From: Caldisericota bacterium
GTDB taxonomy: Bacteria > Caldisericota > Caldisericia > Cryosericales > Cryosericaceae
Direction: 5' to 3'
Assembly: GCA_026390215.1 (NCBI GenBank)
Contig: JAPLGJ010000193.1
Coordinates: 1-14,792, forward strand
DNA: 14,792 nucleotides
Below are positions 13,921-14,792 of the stretch, in pieces. Made by a program: the position numbers and the translations under genes. The stretch's first letter is position 1; every line of letters starts with the position of its first letter. The notes below the pieces were generated by a model, which had not been told where the DNA came from, ran no database searches, and saw only the letters and a program-made list of their open reading frames with translations.

Positions 13921-14792
13921 CGTTCCACCCCCTTGACGCGAGTCCCACAGTTCGGACAGGTCAGGCCCGTCCTGGCCGTCACCTCATAGCCCTGCCGTTC
14001 GATCACCGTCGCCCCACACTGTGGGCATACCGTATCACCGGACTCATCGTGACCTGGAAGGTTCCCCGAGTAGACGTGGAGCAGCCCCTCCTCATGTCCG
14101 ATCTGCACAGCCTTCTCGATTGAGGCAGCCGGCGTCACCGGCCTGTCCAGCATATGGTACATCGGGAAGAACCGCGAGACATGCCATGGCATCGCCGGGT
14201 CGACGGACGCAACAAAGTGAGCCATGGCTCTCACCTCCTGCTCACTGTCGTTCAGCCCGGGGATAATCAGCGAGGTGATCTCCTCCCAGGCTCCTGCGTC
14301 ATGAATCGCTCGTATTGCGTCGAGGACGGGCTGGACACGCCCGCCGCACACGCTCTTGTAGAAGTCATCGGCAAACGACTTCAGGTCGATATTGTAGGCA
14401 TCGATCAGGGGCAGCGCTTCATCCAGAAGCTCACGGGAGTAGAAGCCATTGGACACGAACACTGTGCGCAAGCCGGCCTCTCTCGCCACGGTGGCGATGT
14501 CCAGGGCATACTCCGCCCACACGGTGGGCTCATTGTAGGTACAGGCGATCGATGACGCTCCCTGCCGCAGCGCCAGTTGCACGACGGCTTCCGGGTCCAG
14601 GAAGGGCAGGCGGGACAGCGCGTCATCGGGCTCCCGCGCCTGCGAGAGTTCGTAGTTCTGGCAGAAGGCACAGGAGAAATTGCACCCGAATGTACCCAGC
14701 GAGAGTGCGGTCGAGCCCGGAAGGAAGTGATACAACGGCTTCTTCTCAATGGGATCGAGGGCAACGGACGCAGGGAGACCGTAGACCAGAGA
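13917..14792 (-). CDS. AmmeMemoRadiSam system radical SAM enzyme (N-terminus outside window)
   Basis: 291 residues are visible, and the frame is open to the window edge; family members run to about 330-345, so some 40-50 N-terminal residues are missing. The visible start contains DPIEKKPLYHFLPGS, typical of this subgroup, then the 4Fe-4S motif CNFSCAFC (visible Cys37, 41, 44), PflA-like. ACTYNEPTVW and the NIDLKSF stretch match the core. The C-terminus has two CxxC pairs (CPQC and CPNC), a zinc-ribbon-like tail usual for this group. The enzyme should cleave S-adenosylmethionine to a radical and activate or modify an unknown substrate with its two downstream partners. The TTG at 14735 (Leu20 visible) is not the start. 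Confidence 0.93.
   Translation of the reverse strand, partial: SLVYGLPASVALDPIEKKPLYHFLPGSTALSLGTFGCNFSCAFCQNYELSQAREPDDALSRLPFLDPEAVVQLALRQGASSIACTYNEPTVWAEYALDIATVAREAGLRTVFVSNGFYSRELLDEALPLIDAYNIDLKSFADDFYKSVCGGRVQPVLDAIRAIHDAGAWEEITSLIIPGLNDSEQEVRAMAHFVASVDPAMPWHVSRFFPMYHMLDRPVTPAASIEKAVQIGHEEGLLHVYSGNLPGHDESGDTVCPQCGATVIERQGYEVTARTGLTCPNCGTRVKGVER

Noticed and set aside
1..14792. Mobile elements, CRISPR arrays, tRNA or rRNA genes
   Set aside because: I found no transposase or integrase frame, no regularly spaced repeats, no tRNA cloverleaf and no rRNA-like sequence. Gaps between genes are at most about 230 bases.

Overview
This window carries ordinary chromosomal bacterial genes, densely packed and with no mobile elements. 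A few 60-base stretches I counted are near 55-60% G+C. The gene set (pgi, pheST, mutS2, a ROK kinase and repressor, an AmmeMemoRadiSam cluster) suggests a bacterium outside the Proteobacteria, perhaps an anaerobe of a Firmicutes-like or deeply branching lineage. The sequence alone does not let me name a phylum.

Layout. At the left edge is the 3' end of pgi (+), which meets a ROK-family sugar kinase (-) tail to tail. Upstream of the kinase on the same strand is a ROK-family repressor with an N-terminal helix-turn-helix. The kinase has its own strong sigma70-type promoter, which abuts the repressor stop codon. From 2623 to 2849 lies a divergent control region. It holds an extended -10 promoter for the repressor, a -35/-10 promoter for pheS, one long dyad, and two copies of a CGCTTG/CAAGCG-type dyad, the second overlapping the pheS -35.

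A rightward run follows: pheS, pheT, mutS2, an exonuclease/DinG-like protein and a family C69 (secernin-like) peptidase. The first four are separated by at most 14 bases, and the peptidase follows after 69 bases. Phe-tRNA synthetase and MutS2 also lie in one neighbourhood in Bacillus subtilis. Two members stand out. mutS2 has no ATG, GTG or TTG codon early enough to include its conserved first helix. The DinG-like protein keeps an intact DEDDh exonuclease and the likely Fe-S cysteines, but every helicase motif I could align is lost.

The right end is a leftward cluster of the three AmmeMemoRadiSam proteins: a radical SAM enzyme (cut by the window edge), a Memo-like protein and an AMMECR1-domain protein. 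They are chained by 4- and 8-base overlaps. Their biochemical role is not established as far as I know. The last gene overlaps the convergent C69 peptidase gene by 37 bases.

Links between the genes: pgi and the ROK kinase fit glucose entry into glycolysis. pheST supplies Phe-tRNA, while mutS2 and the exonuclease act on nucleic acids. I saw no tRNA, rRNA, riboswitch, T-box, CRISPR or insertion sequence. No stretch above about 230 bases lacks a gene.
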